A DNA stretch of 64,000 bases from Rubellimicrobium roseum (GTDB lineage Bacteria > Pseudomonadota > Alphaproteobacteria > Rhodobacterales > Rhodobacteraceae), in assembly GCF_006152145.1 (NCBI RefSeq), contig NZ_VDFV01000005.1, forward strand, positions 62,001 through 126,000, in the 5' to 3' direction. The position numbers were made by a program, and so were the translations under genes. This document shows, in pieces, positions 32,126-40,934 of this stretch. Numbering within the stretch: position 1 is the stretch's first letter; each line of letters opens with the position of its first letter. Under the pieces are notes generated by a model, which saw only the letters and a program-made list of their open reading frames with translations, had not been told where the DNA came from and ran no database searches.

Positions 32126-32765
32126 GCCCCTCGTCCTTGCCTTCGACACCTCGGCCGCGCATTGCGCGGCCGCGCTGCTGTCGGAAGACCGGGTCCTCGC
32201 GAGCCGCGCGGAGGCCATGTCTACCGGACAGGCCGAGCGGCTCCTGCCGCTTCTGGAGGAGATCCTGCGCGAGGGCGGCGTCACCTGGCGCGACCTTTCG
32301 GCCCTGGGCGTCGGCACCGGGCCCGGCAACTTCACGGGCGTCCGCATCGGCGTGGCGCTCGCGCGCGGCCTGGCGCTGGGGCTTAAGGTTCCCGCCATCG
32401 GCGTCACCGTCTTCGAGGCTCTGGCCTGGGGCCGTGACGCGGCGCTCGTGGCCCGCGACGCGCGGCTCGGGCAGGTCCATCTCCAGGCCTTCGGGCCGGC
32501 GGCCTTCGCCCCGCTCACGCAGGGAATGGACGCCTCTCTGCCCTCCCTGCCCCCCGGCACGCCCGTGATCGGCGACTTCGCCGAGACGCTGGCCGCGCGT
32601 TGCGGCGGCGTCGCCTCCCCTCCCCTCGTTCCCTTGGCCGAGGGCGTCGCCCGCCTTGCCGCGAGCCGCCTGGGTCAGGACAACCCGCGGCCCGCGCCGC
32701 TCTATCTGCGCGCGCCCGACGCCGCGCCCCCGCGCGATCCCGCCCCCTCGATCCTGCCCGGATGA
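32112..32765 (+). CDS. tsaB: tRNA threonylcarbamoyladenosine biosynthesis protein TsaB, apparent CTG start
   Basis: With a CTG start the protein has 217 residues and begins MSRPEPLVLAFDTSAAHCAA, exactly the N-terminus expected for the family (beta strand plus DTS). The frame is closed by TGA at 32097-32099, and no ATG, GTG or TTG occurs before the ATG at 32217, which would delete the first 35 residues including DTS. GAGG at 32102-32105 lies 6 nt before the CTG. The GVGTGPGNFTGVRIGVALAR segment (about residues 68-87) is the other TsaB hallmark. It works with TsaD and TsaE in making t6A37 of tRNAs. It overlaps nfuA by 14 nt and rimI by 4. Confidence 0.88.
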   Translation: MSRPEPLVLAFDTSAAHCAAALLSEDRVLASRAEAMSTGQAERLLPLLEEILREGGVTWRDLSALGVGTGPGNFTGVRIGVALARGLALGLKVPAIGVTVFEALAWGRDAALVARDARLGQVHLQAFGPAAFAPLTQGMDASLPSLPPGTPVIGDFAETLAARCGGVASPPLVPLAEGVARLAASRLGQDNPRPAPLYLRAPDAAPPRDPAPSILPG

Positions 32766-33175
32766 CGCCCGAGGCCCTGGCCCGGCTGCACGCCGCCGCC
32801 TTCGACAGCGACCGGCCCTGGTCGGCGGCGGAGTTCGCGTCGCTGCTGGGCCTCCCCGGTACGGTCCTGCTGGGCGACGACCGCGCCTTTCTCCTGGGCC
32901 GCGTGACGCTGGACGAGGCCGAGGTCCTGACCGTCGCCACCGATCCCGCGCACCGGCGGCGGGGGCTGGCCGCCGCCCTCCTCGCCCGCTTCGAGGCCGA
33001 AGCCCGGACGCGGGGTGCCGAGAGGGCCTTCCTGGAGGTGGCCGAGGACAACGCGCCCGCCCGCGCGCTCTATGCGAATCGGGGCTATGCGCAGGTTGGC
33101 CGCCGTCCCGGATATTATCCCCGAAACGGTGCCGTTCCGGCCGCCGCATTGGTTCTGTCCCGCCCGCTCCGGTGA
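32762..33175 (+). CDS. rimI: GNAT-family N-acetyltransferase, ribosomal protein alanine acetyltransferase type
   Basis: 137 residues. The acetyl-CoA binding loop VATDPAHRRRGLAAALLARF (Q/RxxGxG/A) is at about residues 59-78, followed by FLEVAEDNAPARALYANRGY, the RimI hallmark including the conserved N-x-x-A-x-x-L-Y, and RRPGYYPRNGAVPAAALVLS. It is expected to acetylate the N-terminus of ribosomal protein S18 or similar. Its ATG overlaps the tsaB stop (ATGA); the tsaB-rimI pairing is widely conserved. Confidence 0.92.
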   Translation: MTPEALARLHAAAFDSDRPWSAAEFASLLGLPGTVLLGDDRAFLLGRVTLDEAEVLTVATDPAHRRRGLAAALLARFEAEARTRGAERAFLEVAEDNAPARALYANRGYAQVGRRPGYYPRNGAVPAAALVLSRPLR

Positions 33176-33208
33176 CGCACCGTCGCGGAAAAGGCACGGA
33201 AAAGCCAG

Positions 33209-33237
33209 TTGACCCTTTCGACGGGCCGATGCTTGAT
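33209..33237 (+). promoter_or_regulatory. candidate promoter of the BMP/purine transporter operon
   Basis: TTGACC (33209-33214), 17 bases, CTTGAT (33232-33237), in the 112-bp gap before the binding-protein gene. The -35 is good and the -10 weak. GGGAG serves as ribosome binding site at about 33279. Confidence 0.35.
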
Positions 33238-33287
33238 CGCGCATGGCCTGGGGCCACTGCGGCCCCCAAGACAGGACTGGGAGACGC

Positions 33288-34289
33288 ATGACGAAACTTT
33301 CGACCTTCCTTGGCGCCTCGGCGCTGGCGCTTCTGGCCGGCGGCGCGATGGCGCAGGACGCCGGCCCGGCGGTGATTTTCGACCTGGGCGGCAAGTTCGA
33401 CAAGTCCTTCAACGAGAGCGCCTTCAACGGCGCCCAGCGCTGGGCGGAAGAAACCGGCGAAAGCTACGCCGAGTTCGAGCTGACCGCCGAGCCCCAGCGC
33501 GAGCAGGCCATCCGCCGCTTCGCGGAGCAGGGCCACAGCCCCATCATCATGGTGGGCTTCATGTCCGCCACGCCCCTGAACGAGATCGCCCCCGACTACC
33601 CCGAGACCAAGTTCGTCATCGTCGACGCCGTGGTCGAGCAGCCCAACGTCCGCTCGGTGGTGTTCAACGAGCACGAGGGCTCCTACCTCGTAGGCCTGAT
33701 GGCCGGCATGGCGTCGGAGTCCGGCACCGTGGGCTTCGTGGGCGGCATGGACATCCCGCTCATCCGCAAGTTCGGCTGCGGCTACGCGCAGGGCGTGAAG
33801 GCGGCGAACCCCGACGCCACCATCGTCACCAACTTCACCGGCACGACGCCCGCTGCCTGGAACGACCCGGCCCGCGCCTCGGAGCTGACGTTGGCCCAGA
33901 TCAGCCAGGGCGTGGACGTGGTCTATGCCGCGGCCGGCGGCAGCGGCCTGGGCGTGCTGCAGACGGCGGCCGACAACGATATCCTGTCGATCGGCGTCGA
34001 CTCGAACCAGAACTACCTCCACCCGGGCGAGGTGCTGACCTCGATGGTCAAGCGCGTCGACAACGCCGTCCACGAGGCCATGACGGCCGGCGCCGAGGTC
34101 GAGGTGGGCGTGCAGGTGATGGGCGTGGGCAACGAGGGCGTGGGCTACGCGCTCGACGAGCACAACCAGCCCCTCGTCACCGAGGAGATCAAGGCCGCCG
34201 TCGACCAGGCCGCCGCGCAGATCGCGAGCGGCGAACTCACGGTCCACGACTACATGACGGACGAGAGCTGCCCCGCGCTGACCTTCTGA
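33288..34289 (+). CDS. BMP-family (Med/PnrA-like) nucleoside-binding protein
   Basis: 333 residues with a Sec signal peptide (MTKLSTFLGASALALLAGGA, then MAQ; no lipobox Cys, unlike PnrA lipoproteins of spirochaetes). The mature protein shows BMP-family landmarks: AVIFDLGGKFDKSFNESAFN, PIIMVGFMSATPLNEIAPDY, GFVGGMDIPLIRKFGCGYAQ, VDVVYAAAGGSGLGVLQTAA and SIGVDSNQNYLHPGEVLTSM. It should bind purine nucleosides in the periplasm for the ABC transporter encoded next. Purine specificity is supported by the purine-nucleoside phosphorylase gene at the end of the cluster. Confidence 0.92.
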   Translation: MTKLSTFLGASALALLAGGAMAQDAGPAVIFDLGGKFDKSFNESAFNGAQRWAEETGESYAEFELTAEPQREQAIRRFAEQGHSPIIMVGFMSATPLNEIAPDYPETKFVIVDAVVEQPNVRSVVFNEHEGSYLVGLMAGMASESGTVGFVGGMDIPLIRKFGCGYAQGVKAANPDATIVTNFTGTTPAAWNDPARASELTLAQISQGVDVVYAAAGGSGLGVLQTAADNDILSIGVDSNQNYLHPGEVLTSMVKRVDNAVHEAMTAGAEVEVGVQVMGVGNEGVGYALDEHNQPLVTEEIKAAVDQAAAQIASGELTVHDYMTDESCPALTF

Positions 34290-34367
34290 TCCGCGCGCGC
34301 TGACATCGGGGGGCCGCGGCCGGGCATCCGGGTCGCGGCCCCCTTCCGCAATCGGAAGGACCCGCCC

Positions 34368-35921
34368 ATGGCCCTCGACACGGTTCCCGCCGCCACCGCC
34401 GTCCCCGCCATCGAGCTGCGCGGCATCTCCAAGGCCTTCGGCCCCGTGCAAGCCAACAAGGACATCACCCTGCGGGTGATGCCGGGCACCATCCACGGCA
34501 TCATCGGCGAGAACGGGGCGGGCAAGTCCACCCTGATGTCGATCCTCTACGGCTTCTACCACGCCGATTCGGGCGAGATCCTGGTCGCGGGCCGCCCGAC
34601 CCGCATCCCCGATTCCCAGGCCGCCATCCGCGCCGGGATCGGCATGGTGTTCCAGCACTTCAAGCTCGTGGAGAACTTCACGGTGCTGGAGAACATCGTC
34701 CTGGGGGCCGAGGATTCGGGTCTCCTGCGCCCCTCGCTCGCCCGCGCCCGGCGCGAGCTTAGGAGCCTCGCCGAGGAATACGAGCTGGAGGTCGACCCCG
34801 ACGCCGTGATCGAGGAGATCGGCGTGGGCTTCCAGCAGCGGGTGGAGATCCTCAAGGCCCTCTACCGCAAGGCCGACATCCTGATCCTCGACGAGCCCAC
34901 GGGCGTGCTGACCCCGCCCGAGGCCGACCACCTGTTCCGCATCCTTCGCAACCTGCGCGAGCAGGGCAAGACCATCATCCTGATCACCCACAAGCTGCGC
35001 GAGATCATGGAGATCACCGACACGGTGTCCGTGATGCGCCGGGGCGAGATGACGGCGACCGTCAGGACCGCCGAGACGAGCCCCGTCCAGCTCGCCGAGC
35101 TGATGGTGGGCCGCAAGGTGCTGCTGAACGTCGACAAGGTCCCCGCCACCCCGCGAGAGCCGGTGCTGGAGGTCGAGAACCTCCGCGTCGTGGACGCCAA
35201 GGGCGTGGAGCGGCTCAAGGGCGTCTCGCTCACCGTCCGCGCCGGAGAGATCCTGGGCATCGCCGGCGTCGCCGGCAACGGCCAGTCCGAGCTGCTGGAG
35301 GTGCTGGGCGGCACCATGCGCGCCACGGGGACCGTCCGCATGAAGGGCCGCCCCCTCGACCTCACGGGCCGCGAGGACGCGCGCGACCGGCGCGACGCCG
35401 GCATCGGCCACATCCCCGAGGACCGTCAGGCGCAGGGCCTCATCCTCGATTTCGCCGCATGGGAGAACATCGCGCTGGGCTACCACGCCCGCGACGCCTA
35501 TTCGAAGGGCGCGATGATGGACCAGGCCGCCATGAAGGCCGACACGGCCGACAAGATGGCCCGCTTCGACGTGCGCCCGCCCGACCCGATGCTGGCCGCC
35601 AAGAACTTCTCGGGCGGCAACCAGCAGAAGATCGTCGTCGCGCGCGAGATCGAGTCCGGCCCCGACCTCCTGCTGATCGGCCAGCCCACGCGCGGCGTGG
35701 ACATCGGCGCCATCGAGTTCATCCACAAGCAGATCGTGGCCCTGCGGGACGCGGGCAAGGCGATCCTGCTGGTGAGCGTGGAACTCGACGAGATCCTGTC
35801 GCTGTCGGACCGCATCGCGGTGATGTTCGACGGCCGCATCATGGGCGAGCGGCTGGCCACCCAGACCAACGCCAACGAGCTCGGCCTCCTGATGGCCGGC
35901 GTGACCGAGGGGGCCCGCTGA
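34368..35921 (+). CDS. double-domain ABC transporter ATP-binding protein (nucleoside/BMP system)
   Basis: 517 residues containing two ABC domains. Domain 1 has Walker A GENGAGKST (about residues 47-55), LILDEPTGVLTPPEADHLFR as Walker B and a degenerate signature (VGFQQRVE). Domain 2 has the altered Walker A GVAGNGQSE (about 301-309), signature FSGGNQQKIVVARE and Walker B LLIGQPTRGVDIGAIEFIHK. This is the sugar/nucleoside arrangement (RbsA/NupO-like) in which one site hydrolyses ATP better than the other. Its stop overlaps the first permease start by 1 nt (TGATG). Confidence 0.95.
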   Translation: MALDTVPAATAVPAIELRGISKAFGPVQANKDITLRVMPGTIHGIIGENGAGKSTLMSILYGFYHADSGEILVAGRPTRIPDSQAAIRAGIGMVFQHFKLVENFTVLENIVLGAEDSGLLRPSLARARRELRSLAEEYELEVDPDAVIEEIGVGFQQRVEILKALYRKADILILDEPTGVLTPPEADHLFRILRNLREQGKTIILITHKLREIMEITDTVSVMRRGEMTATVRTAETSPVQLAELMVGRKVLLNVDKVPATPREPVLEVENLRVVDAKGVERLKGVSLTVRAGEILGIAGVAGNGQSELLEVLGGTMRATGTVRMKGRPLDLTGREDARDRRDAGIGHIPEDRQAQGLILDFAAWENIALGYHARDAYSKGAMMDQAAMKADTADKMARFDVRPPDPMLAAKNFSGGNQQKIVVAREIESGPDLLLIGQPTRGVDIGAIEFIHKQIVALRDAGKAILLVSVELDEILSLSDRIAVMFDGRIMGERLATQTNANELGLLMAGVTEGAR

Positions 35922-37090
35922 TGGACCGCATGCCGCGCTGGGCCGACGTCATCCTGATCCCGCTGATCTCGCTGCTGCTGGCCGCGATCATCTCGGCGGG
36001 GGTGCTCCTGGCCATCGGTCAGAACCCCTGGGAGGCGCTGCGGATCATGGTCTCGGGCTCCGTGGGCTCGACCTACGCCTGGGGCTACACGCTCTACTAC
36101 GCGACGAACTTCATGTTCACGGGCCTTGCCGTGGCCGTGGCCAGCCATGCGCGGCTCTTCAACATCGGAGGCGAGGGGCAGGCCGCGATCGGGGGCCTGG
36201 GCGTGGCGCTCGTCGCGCTCTACCTGCCCTGGCCGCACTGGAGCCTCGCGCTGATCGGCGCGGTCGTCGCCTCCGCGCTCTTCGGGGCGGCCTGGGCGGC
36301 GATCCCGGCGGTCCTGCAGGCCAAGCGCGGCAGCCACATCGTCATCACGACGATCATGTTCAACTTCATCGCCGCGGCGCTGCTCAACTACCTGCTCGTG
36401 GGGCCGCTCAAGCCCACGGGCACCATGGAGACGGCGACCGCCCCCTTCCCCGAGGCGACCCACGTCCCCTCCTTCCGGGACATGTTCTCCTTCGGCGAGA
36501 CGATCCTGTTCCGCGGCACGCCCGCGAACGTCACCTTCTTCGTAGCGGTGGCCTTGTGCGTGCTGGTCTGGCTGCTGATCTGGAAGACGCGCCTGGGCTA
36601 CGAGATCCGGGCCTTCGGCTTTTCGGAGGGAGCCGCGCGCTACGCGGGCATCGGCTCGACCAAGATCATCGTCGTGACCATGCTCATCTCGGGCGCGCTC
36701 GCGGGGATGATGGCGATCAACAACACCCTGGGCGAGGCCGAGCGGCTGATCCTCAACGCCGTCGAGGGCGCGGGCTTCATCGGCATCGCCGTGGCGCTCA
36801 TGGGCCGGTCGCATCCGTTGGGCGTGTTCCTGGCCGCGATCCTGTTCGGCATCCTTTACCAAGGCGGCAGCGAGCTGGGCCTGATGCTGGGCATCCCGCG
36901 CGAGATGATCGTGGTCATCCAGGCGCTCGTCATCCTGTTCACCGGCGCGCTCGACAACATGGTGCGGATGCCGGTGGAGCGGCTCTTCGCTCGCCGCCGC
37001 GCACGGGCCCCGCTCTCGCCACCGGGGCCGACGCGTCACCCGCCGGGCCGCGACGCGGCCCCCACCTCCACCACCCCGGCCGCGGAGTAA
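35921..37090 (+). CDS. ABC transporter permease, BMP/nucleoside type, subunit 1
   Basis: 389 residues with about nine hydrophobic segments. The branched-chain/ribose-type permease signature is visible as NIGGEGQAAIGGLGVALVAL and YEIRAFGFSEGAARYAGIGS, with the coupling region GFIGIAVALMGRSHPLGVFL. A Pro/Ala-rich cytoplasmic tail of about 30 residues ends the protein. It pairs with the second permease to form the membrane channel. The ATG at 35921 is translationally coupled to the ATPase gene. Confidence 0.93.
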   Translation: MDRMPRWADVILIPLISLLLAAIISAGVLLAIGQNPWEALRIMVSGSVGSTYAWGYTLYYATNFMFTGLAVAVASHARLFNIGGEGQAAIGGLGVALVALYLPWPHWSLALIGAVVASALFGAAWAAIPAVLQAKRGSHIVITTIMFNFIAAALLNYLLVGPLKPTGTMETATAPFPEATHVPSFRDMFSFGETILFRGTPANVTFFVAVALCVLVWLLIWKTRLGYEIRAFGFSEGAARYAGIGSTKIIVVTMLISGALAGMMAINNTLGEAERLILNAVEGAGFIGIAVALMGRSHPLGVFLAAILFGILYQGGSELGLMLGIPREMIVVIQALVILFTGALDNMVRMPVERLFARRRARAPLSPPGPTRHPPGRDAAPTSTTPAAE

Positions 37091-37093
37091 GGC

Positions 37094-38065
37094 ATGGACT
37101 GGCTCGCCCTTCTCCAGATCCTCGACTCCACGCTGCGGCTCGCCACGCCGCTGCTGCTCGCGTGCCTCGCGGGCCTCTTCTCGGAACGCGCGGGCATCTT
37201 CGACATCGGGCTCGAAGGCAAGATGCTGGTCTCGGCCTTCCTTGCGGCCGCGATCGCCGCCGTGACCGGCTCGGTCTGGCTGGGCCTTCTCGTGGGGACG
37301 CTGGGCTCGCTCCTCTTCGCGGCCATCCACGGGCTCGCCTCCATCACCTTCCGGGGCAACCAGCTCATTTCGGGCGTGGCGATCAACTTCCTGGCCGCCG
37401 GCCTCACCGTGGTCGTGGGCCAGTACTGGTTCGCGGAAGGCGGCCGCACCCCGCAACTGGGCCAGGGCCAGCGCTTCGAGCAGCTCACCCTGCCCTTCGC
37501 CGCCGAGATGCGCGATATCCCGGTCCTCGGCACTCTCTACGCCGAGGTGATCTCGGGCCACTCGATCCTGACCTACATGGCGCTCCTCGCGGTGCCGCTG
37601 TCGTGGTGGCTGCTCTACCGCACGCGCTTCGGCCTGCGCCTGCGCGCGGTGGGCGAGAACCCGGCCGCCGTGGACACCGCGGGCATCTCGGTGCGCCGCC
37701 TGCGCTTCGCCGCCGTGGGCATCGCGGGCCTCCTCTGCGCGCTGGCGGGCGCCCAGCTGTCCACGGCGGAACCGGCCGCGGGCTTCATCCGCGACATGAC
37801 GGCGGGGCGGGGCTACATCGCGCTCGCGGCGCTGATCTTCGCCAAGTGGCGCCCCTGGACGGCGCTGGGGGCCTGCCTGCTCTTCGGCTTCCTCCAGGCG
37901 GTGGCGCTGCGGCCCGCGCTCTTCGAGCAGACGCTCGGCTTCCGCATCCAGGGCCAGCTTCTCGACGCCCTGCCCTACATCCTGACCGTGGTCATCCTCG
38001 CGGGCTTCGTGGGCCGCGCCATCCCCCCCCGCGCGGGCGGCGAGCCCTACGTCAAGGAACGCTGA
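37094..38065 (+). CDS. ABC transporter permease, BMP/nucleoside type, subunit 2
   Basis: 323 residues with about eight hydrophobic segments. It contains IFDIGLEGKMLVSAFLAAAI (the equivalent of NIG(G/A)EGQ), TFRGNQLISGVAINFLAAGL, RAVGENPAAVDTAGISVRRL and GRGYIALAALIFAKWRPWTA, the usual landmarks of the second permease in PnrA-type systems. It starts 3 bases after the first permease. About 280 bases separate it from the phosphorylase gene, with only weak hairpins in between. Confidence 0.93.
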   Translation: MDWLALLQILDSTLRLATPLLLACLAGLFSERAGIFDIGLEGKMLVSAFLAAAIAAVTGSVWLGLLVGTLGSLLFAAIHGLASITFRGNQLISGVAINFLAAGLTVVVGQYWFAEGGRTPQLGQGQRFEQLTLPFAAEMRDIPVLGTLYAEVISGHSILTYMALLAVPLSWWLLYRTRFGLRLRAVGENPAAVDTAGISVRRLRFAAVGIAGLLCALAGAQLSTAEPAAGFIRDMTAGRGYIALAALIFAKWRPWTALGACLLFGFLQAVALRPALFEQTLGFRIQGQLLDALPYILTVVILAGFVGRAIPPRAGGEPYVKER

Positions 38066-38347
38066 CGGCCCCATCCGGCCGCGCCACGACCGCCGAGCCG
38101 CCCGTTCCTCGGGCGGCCCGCGTGGCGTTTCGGACACGAAAAAGCCCGACAACACCCGAATGCCTCGCATTTTTCATGATTTGGCTCGATGACGCCCGAC
38201 ATGATGAACCAGCGCCGCGCGCGCGCCTCCGAGTCGGGGCAGCCACGCCGCGACGCAGGCCCGTCCGTGCCCCAGTCGGGGCGAAGGCCGGACCCAGGAA
38301 AGGCCGGGCCGCCCCAGAACGGGTGGCCGTCGCAGAAGGTGACAGAC

Positions 38348-39148
38348 GTGAACTCCAAGGAGATCGCCGCCCAGATCCAGTCCCGCGCGGGCGCCGAGCC
38401 CATCCGGCTGGGCCTCGTGCTGGGCTCGGGGCTCGGGCACATCGCCATGCAGGTTAACGGCGTGGGCATCCCCTATTCGGACCTCGAAGGCTTCCCCGCC
38501 GGGGGCGTGTCGGGCCACAACCCCTTCCTCGTGGTCGGAGAGTTCGAAGGCGTCCGCGTCGCCGTCCTGGGCGGCCGGGCCCACTACTACGAATCGGGCG
38601 ATCCCGCCGCCATGCGCCGCCCGCTGGAGGTCCTGCGCCACCTGGGCACCGAGGAGGTGATCCTCACCAACGCCGCCGGCTCGCTGCGCTCGGACATGCC
38701 CACGGGCTCGGTCATGCTGCTGTCGGACCACATCAACTTCTCGGGGCTGAACCCGCTCATCGGCGAGCCCACCGACGCCCGCTTCGTGCCGATGACGCAC
38801 GCCCACAACCCTGCGATCCGCACCCGCCTGCGCGAGGCGGCGGTGGCCGAGATGGTCCACCTGCACGAAGGCGTCTACGCCTGGTATTCGGGCCCTTCCT
38901 TCGAGACCCCGGCCGAGATCCGCGCCATCCGCACCCTGGGCGCCGACGCCGTGGGGATGTCCACGGTGCCCGAGGTGATCCTGTCCTGCTTCCTGGGCAT
39001 AAAGGTCGCGGCGCTGTCGGTCATCACCAACATGGCGGCGGGCATGTCCTCCGAATCGATCAGCCACGACCACACCAAGGCCATGGCGCCCATAGGCGCG
39101 GCCAAGCTGGAGAAGGTCCTGCGCCGGATGCTGCGCGACATGGCCTGA
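38348..39148 (+). CDS. purine-nucleoside phosphorylase (trimeric, PunA/inosine-guanosine type)
   Basis: 266 residues from the GTG at 38348, preceded by AGAAGG at a spacing of 8; a GTG at 38339 is also in frame, and a longer ORF upstream is not conserved-looking. Family motifs are [85 protein letters not shown] and GADAVGMSTVPEVI. It cleaves purine nucleosides with phosphate to base and ribose 1-phosphate, the logical step after uptake by the adjacent transporter. Confidence 0.94.
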   Translation: MNSKEIAAQIQSRAGAEPIRLGLVLGSGLGHIAMQVNGVGIPYSDLEGFPAGGVSGHNPFLVVGEFEGVRVAVLGGRAHYYESGDPAAMRRPLEVLRHLGTEEVILTNAAGSLRSDMPTGSVMLLSDHINFSGLNPLIGEPTDARFVPMTHAHNPAIRTRLREAAVAEMVHLHEGVYAWYSGPSFETPAEIRAIRTLGADAVGMSTVPEVILSCFLGIKVAALSVITNMAAGMSSESISHDHTKAMAPIGAAKLEKVLRRMLRDMA

Positions 39149-39276
39149 CGCCCGCCGGGCGCGGTCCCGGCGCGTTTCGGTTGCCCCGGCCGGACTTTTT
39201 TGGGCCCGGCTCGCCCAAGCGTCATTGGCATTCGGCGCCCCTGCCTGTTCACTGGTCCGCAGTCGCAGGGACGCCC

Positions 39277-40185
39277 ATGCAGCTCTACCTCCCCATCGCC
39301 GAGGTCTCGGTCAACGCCTTCCTCCTCCTGGGCCTCGGGGGGCTCGTGGGGCTGCTGTCGGGGCTCTTCGGGGTGGGCGGGGGCTTCCTCATCACGCCGC
39401 TGCTGTTCCTGGTCGGCATCCCCCCGGCGGTGGCAGTGGCGACCTCGGCCAACCAGATCGTCGCCTCCTCCTTCTCCGCGCTGCTCGCGCATCTGCGCCG
39501 CCGCACGGTGGACATGTGGATGGGGACGGTCCTGCTCATGGGCGGCCTGCTGGGCTCGGCGCTGGGGGTGATGGTCTTCAACCTGCTCAAGGCCATGGGC
39601 CAGGTCGACCTGCTGGTGCGCCTCTGCTACGTGGCCTTCCTCGGGACCGTGGGCGGCCTCATGCTGTGGGAATCGCTGCGGGCAAGCCTCCGCCAGCGGC
39701 AGGGCGCGGCGCCGCAGAGGCGGCGGCACAACTGGGTCCACGCCCTGCCCTTCAAGTCGCGCTTCCGGGTCTCGGGCCTCTACATCTCGGTGATTCCGCC
39801 CCTGGGCGTCGGCGTCTTCGTCGGGCTACTCTCGGCCATCATGGGCGTGGGCGGCGGCTTCATCCTCGTTCCGGCGATGATCTACCTCCTGGGCATGCCC
39901 ACCAAGGTCGTCGTTGGCACCTCGACCTTCCAGGTGATCTTCCTCACCGCCTTCACGACCATGCTGCACGCGGTGACCAACCAGACGGTGGACGTGGTGC
40001 TGGCGCTGCTCCTCATCCTGGGCGGCGTGATCGGCGCACAGGTGGGCGCGCAGCTCGGCACCCGGCTCAAGCCCGAGCACCTGCGCCTTCTCCTGGCGCT
40101 CCTGGTGCTGACGGTCTGCGGGCAGATCGCGATCTCGCTCCTGCTGCGCCCCACCGAGCTCTTCTCGGTCGAGCCGGTCGGATGA
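39277..40185 (+). CDS. TauE/SafE-family sulfite exporter-like permease
   Basis: 302 residues with about eight hydrophobic segments arranged as two repeated halves, each opened by a Gly-rich turn (SGLFGVGGGFLITPLLFLVG and SAIMGVGGGFILVPAMIYLL). This internal duplication is the hallmark of TauE/SafE. GTSTFQVIFLTAFTTMLHAV follows. It likely moves an organosulfonate, sulfite or sulfoacetate-type anion, but the substrate is not shown by the sequence. Its stop overlaps the next start (ATGA), and TauE-TIGR02186 pairs are common in Rhodobacterales. Confidence 0.9.
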   Translation: MQLYLPIAEVSVNAFLLLGLGGLVGLLSGLFGVGGGFLITPLLFLVGIPPAVAVATSANQIVASSFSALLAHLRRRTVDMWMGTVLLMGGLLGSALGVMVFNLLKAMGQVDLLVRLCYVAFLGTVGGLMLWESLRASLRQRQGAAPQRRRHNWVHALPFKSRFRVSGLYISVIPPLGVGVFVGLLSAIMGVGGGFILVPAMIYLLGMPTKVVVGTSTFQVIFLTAFTTMLHAVTNQTVDVVLALLLILGGVIGAQVGAQLGTRLKPEHLRLLLALLVLTVCGQIAISLLLRPTELFSVEPVG

Positions 40186-40934
40186 GGGCGCTCCTTCTCG
40201 CCCTCCTGCTCCTCCTCGCCGCGCCGCTCGGCGCCGAGGAGATCGTTGGCGGCCTTTCGGACGAGGAGGTGGCGATCACCACCGACTTCGACGGCTCGGA
40301 CATCCTGATCTTCGGCGCCGTCAAGCGCACGGGCGCCGCCCCCGCCGCCGCGCCGCTGGAGGTCATCGTCACCGTCTCGGGCCCGCTGCGTCCCCTGACC
40401 GTGCGCGAGGCGGGACGGCGGATGGGCATCTGGGTCAACACGGCCGGCGTCAAGGTCAACTCCGCGCCCACCTTCTACGCCGTCGCCACCACCAGCCGGC
40501 TGGACGAGATCCTTCTCGACACCGAGGACCTGCGCCATTCCATCTCGATCTCGCGCGCGATCCGCGCCATCGGCAACGAGGTGGGCAACCGCGACGACTT
40601 CCTCGACGCCCTGATCCGCATCCGCGCCCGCGAGGGCGTCTACCAGCGGCTCGACGGCGCGGTGGACTTCGCACAGCAGACGCTCTTCCGTACCGAGATC
40701 GCCCTGCCCGCCAACCTGACCGAGGGCGACTACGCCACGCGCATCTTCCTCACGCGCGAAGGGCAGGTCGTGGACAGCTACGAGACCATGATCGAGGTCC
40801 GCAAGGTCGGGCTCGAACGCTGGCTTTACGCGCTCGCGCAGGAGCAGCCCTTCCTCTACGGCCTCCTGGCCCTCGCCATCGCGATCGCCGCCGGCTGGGG
40901 CGCGTCGGCCGGCTTCCGGGCCCTGCGGGGATGA
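40182..40934 (+). CDS. TIGR02186-family membrane-anchored protein
   Basis: 250 residues: a signal peptide (MRALLLALLLLLAAPLGA), a periplasmic domain of about 200 residues beginning EEIVGGLSDEEVAITTDFDG, and one C-terminal membrane helix (FLYGLLALAIAIAAGWGASA). The topology and the GSDILIFGAVKR segment match the TIGR02186 family of unknown function, which is typically found beside TauE/SafE permeases. It is translationally coupled by ATGA overlaps to both neighbours. Confidence 0.85.
   Translation: MRALLLALLLLLAAPLGAEEIVGGLSDEEVAITTDFDGSDILIFGAVKRTGAAPAAAPLEVIVTVSGPLRPLTVREAGRRMGIWVNTAGVKVNSAPTFYAVATTSRLDEILLDTEDLRHSISISRAIRAIGNEVGNRDDFLDALIRIRAREGVYQRLDGAVDFAQQTLFRTEIALPANLTEGDYATRIFLTREGQVVDSYETMIEVRKVGLERWLYALAQEQPFLYGLLALAIAIAAGWGASAGFRALRG

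Noticed and set aside
32217-32765. tsaB beginning at the ATG at 32217
   Set aside because: This would drop the conserved FDTS strand that is intact in frame upstream; the CTG at 32112 is preferred.
35498-38170. An 890-codon minus-strand open frame
   Set aside because: It is antisense to the nucleoside transporter permeases; composition is artefactual.
38125-38185. A terminator after the second nucleoside permease (AATGC-CTC-GCATTTTT)
   Set aside because: The stem is only 5 bp and A/T-rich; too weak to call.
38189-38347. A longer N-terminus for purine-nucleoside phosphorylase
   Set aside because: The extra 53 residues are Pro/Arg-rich and unlike the family; the GTG at 38348 has AGAAGG at good spacing and gives the family length.
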